This document shows, in pieces, positions 61,990-64,000 of a DNA stretch of 64,000 bases (within the stretch, counting starts at the first letter, position 1; every line of letters starts with the position of its first letter). A model generated the notes under the pieces. That model saw only the letters and a program-made list of their open reading frames with translations, ran no database searches and had not been told where the DNA came from. A program made the translations under genes and the position numbers. The stretch is from Salibacter halophilus (lineage in GTDB: Bacteria > Bacteroidota > Bacteroidia > Flavobacteriales_G > Salibacteraceae), in NCBI RefSeq assembly GCF_008806325.1, contig NZ_WACR01000001.1, forward strand, positions 1-64,000, in the 5' to 3' direction.

Positions 61990-63519
61990 ATGAGAACTAT
62001 TGTAGCCACCTCTTTACTGGTACTGGCATCTATTTTCAGTTATGCACAGTTAGATTACGTAAAACGTTTTGAAACAGAATTAAAAGATGACTACATCTCT
62101 GAAGAGATTTACGACTTCAGTGAAAAAGGCGTTATACTATTAGCATTATCAAAAGATCAGAACCGCGGTGAACGAGAATGGAAAGTCGATCATTACGATA
62201 CTGACTTCAATTTAATCAACACACATACATTCAATGTCGACAAAAGATATTACAGGAGTCACAGTAGCAAAAAAGACAATCAAATAAGCATATTGCTAAG
62301 GCAAAAAAGGAAAGGTAAAATTGGAATATTAAGTATAGACCTATCCTCCGGATCTGTAGAGATGGATATAACAGAGGTGAAAGTACCTAAAAAGCTGGGC
62401 ATTTACGAAATGTATTCTAATGGTAATATCACCTTTTTAAGAGGTCAAGTATTGAAATTTTTCAATTATGAGTATGTCAATATCAAGGTAGATCATAATA
62501 AGGCCAGTGCAGATATTGAACCTGTTCAAATACCGGGAGTTAAATCAAGACACTTAAGAACTGAGAGTATTAGTGTAGACGATCTTAGTAACAATGTATT
62601 ATTTCATGTAACAGAAAAAGACAGATCTACAAAAAGGATGATTTCTCATTTTATAGTGTACAATGAAAATGGGGAAAAACTCGACAGATTCGAACTCCCT
62701 GATGAATCGGGAAAAAGTATCAAAGATTTATCTTCTACCCAATTGAGCAAAACAGAAAGAATCATAACCGGAACATTTGCAGAGGAATGGAAAGAATCAT
62801 CTACCGGAATGTACATTGGGAAAATGAACAAACATGACATAGAATACATTAACTTTTACCCCTTCGTAGAATTAGAGAATTTCCTCAATTACCTACCTGA
62901 AAGAAAACAGAAACGCCTCGAAAAGAGGAAAAAACGAAAAAAGAGAAAAGGTAAAGATTTTGACCTCAATTACCAAATAGCCTCTCATAGCGTCATCGAG
63001 GTCAATGATGGAAAAGAGGGCTTTATTTACATTGGCGAGGCTTATTTCCCAACGTATCGCAGTGAAATGTATACGACTACAGATGCCAACGGTAATGTAA
63101 CAACACATACTCGTTCAGTTTTTGATGGCTATCAATACACCCATGCAGTTATCGCAAGATTTGATGAGGAAGGAAATAAGCTGTGGGATCATATTGTAGA
63201 TCTGCATATAAGTAGGAAGCCTTTTTATGTTAAGCGATTTATTTCTATTGCTGAGGATAAGCAAGTCGGTATTAAAGCTACCTATTCATCTGATTTTAGA
63301 ATTTACGTGAAAAAGTTCTCCTTCGATGGTGAGATCACATTAGACCAGGAGTCTGAACAAATCGATTTTGGAGAGGGTAACAAAGTAAAAAGAGCAGCTG
63401 CTGATATAAGCTACTGGTATGATAACTACTTCATTGTTCACGGAACTCAAAAGATCAAAGAAGACGGTCTTTTCAACAACCGCAAAGTCTTTTTCATGAG
63501 TAAGATTAAAGTGGATTAG
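61990..63519 (+). CDS. Exported protein of unknown function, about 500 residues
   Basis: A 509-residue protein with a signal peptide (MRTIVATSLLVLASIFSYAQ). The sequence is beta-rich with repeated aromatic-aspartate strands (WKVDHYDTDFNLI, HFIVYNENGEKLDRFELPD, HAVIARFDEEGNKLWDHIVD), suggesting a beta-propeller. A strongly basic stretch (about residues 303-320) interrupts it. I recognise no named family and no T9SS tail. It stands alone behind tRNA-Lys. Confidence 0.75.
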   Translation: MRTIVATSLLVLASIFSYAQLDYVKRFETELKDDYISEEIYDFSEKGVILLALSKDQNRGEREWKVDHYDTDFNLINTHTFNVDKRYYRSHSSKKDNQISILLRQKRKGKIGILSIDLSSGSVEMDITEVKVPKKLGIYEMYSNGNITFLRGQVLKFFNYEYVNIKVDHNKASADIEPVQIPGVKSRHLRTESISVDDLSNNVLFHVTEKDRSTKRMISHFIVYNENGEKLDRFELPDESGKSIKDLSSTQLSKTERIITGTFAEEWKESSTGMYIGKMNKHDIEYINFYPFVELENFLNYLPERKQKRLEKRKKRKKRKGKDFDLNYQIASHSVIEVNDGKEGFIYIGEAYFPTYRSEMYTTTDANGNVTTHTRSVFDGYQYTHAVIARFDEEGNKLWDHIVDLHISRKPFYVKRFISIAEDKQVGIKATYSSDFRIYVKKFSFDGEITLDQESEQIDFGEGNKVKRAAADISYWYDNYFIVHGTQKIKEDGLFNNRKVFFMSKIKVD

Positions 63520-64000
63520 AAAACATCATTAAGTTCAAATAACAGGCATCGTTTGACACGAAACTACGAAGTGTAAATGGCTATTAAGATCTAAATACTC
63601 CTGCGATCATATACTGCTATCATTTATAGTGATAATAGGAAACAGATAAAAAAATTAACCTCATTTAAATAAACCCTTTTGAGGCCACAAATGACTCTAA
63701 GAACTCAAAATAGATACAGAGTTAATTGTACCTTCTTGCTTATGCTCAGTGAACAACTTTTAAATCATTATTACAACTTAACCCTACAGGAATTTGGTGG
63801 GTTTGAAAGTTAAAAACAAACCTCCTAACTTCCCAACTCCAAACCTTAGAGATTCTAGAAGCTCTTTGACCCTCGTGACACGAGGAACGGGGCTCTTAAC
63901 AACTAAATCATCAAGCAATCCCAATACATTATTAGAACTTCTCTCCTCCTAAACCTAAACCTCGACCTTCACAGCTAACAGTTAACATCATCATTTGCTA
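63520..64000. repeat. Gene-free right end with a pyrimidine-rich tract (copy 2)
   Basis: No gene is seen in the last 481 bases. From 63815 the sequence shares words with the tract at 40970-41083 (ACAAACCTCC, AGAACTTCTCTC, CCTCGACCTT). CCTCGTG-A-CACGAGG near 63872-63886 is a small perfect hairpin. The first 290 bases are AT-rich and featureless. Confidence 0.4.

Noticed and set aside
1-64000. CRISPR array or cas genes
   Set aside because: No regularly spaced direct repeats of the right length and no Cas-like proteins were seen.

Overview
The window is chromosomal DNA from a member of the Bacteroidota, most likely an aerobic marine or freshwater flavobacterium close to the Cryomorphaceae/Schleiferiaceae or Crocinitomicaceae; the family-level placement is inference. 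The evidence is AT-rich DNA of about 40% GC judged by eye, promoters of the Bacteroidota type (TTG, 19-20 bases, TAnnTTTG), four secreted proteins with type IX secretion (T9SS) C-terminal tails, and typical phylum genes such as bshC, a fused 2-oxoacid dehydrogenase E1, BlaI/BlaR1 with a TonB-C tail, SPOR-domain outer membrane proteins and DUF1573.

Left edge (1-2.6 kb): a P-loop ATPase gene running off the window and a divergent XRE repressor look like the control region of a mobile element, followed by a small alpha/beta hydrolase. From 21.3 down to 2.6 kb (minus strand) lies one unbroken seven-gene operon of about 18.7 kb. It encodes a Skp/OmpH-like lipoprotein, a second lipoprotein, an 1845-residue SpvB/TcB-like secreted protein, a 588-residue protein ending in YD-repeats, a 233-residue secreted protein, a 3118-residue RHS protein whose C-terminal tail is a lipase-like alpha/beta hydrolase, and a 94-residue membrane protein that overlaps the RHS stop codon. 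This has the form of a polymorphic toxin with a linked immunity gene and is the best candidate for an undescribed system.

The middle (21.8-34 kb) mixes housekeeping and accessory genes: a DUF2892 membrane protein, a four-helix-bundle sensor, an SbtA-type bicarbonate transporter, bshC, a lipoprotein, a T9SS metalloprotease, a ribosome hibernation factor, a VCBS-repeat T9SS protein, glutaminase, then a run of small lipoproteins and membrane proteins with an HNH-like protein. From 34.3 to 63.5 kb the content is mostly core: a DUF2089 regulator operon, a PLP decarboxylase, a beta-CASP RNase, a glycosyltransferase, the fused E1, murQ plus a LOG-family protein, two SPOR-module envelope proteins, a CtpA-type protease, DUF1573, a beta-helix T9SS protein, a nitroreductase with a LuxR-type regulator, the BlaI/BlaR1 pair with two visible operators, an AIM24/esterase/AI-2E operon, an MFS transporter, a PyrR-like phosphoribosyltransferase, shikimate kinase and tRNA-Lys.

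Three cross-cutting patterns stand out. (1) A 10-base word, GGTCAGANCC (N = A, G or T), occurs 21 times on the two strands by hand count, roughly a hundred times more than expected, in all three codon phases and between genes, and is sparse in the RHS island. (2) Three regulator genes (XRE, BlaI, LuxR-type) have their -7 element exactly four bases before the start codon, so their mRNAs are probably leaderless. (3) The BlaI promoter carries two perfect 16-bp palindromes set 20 bp apart over its core elements.
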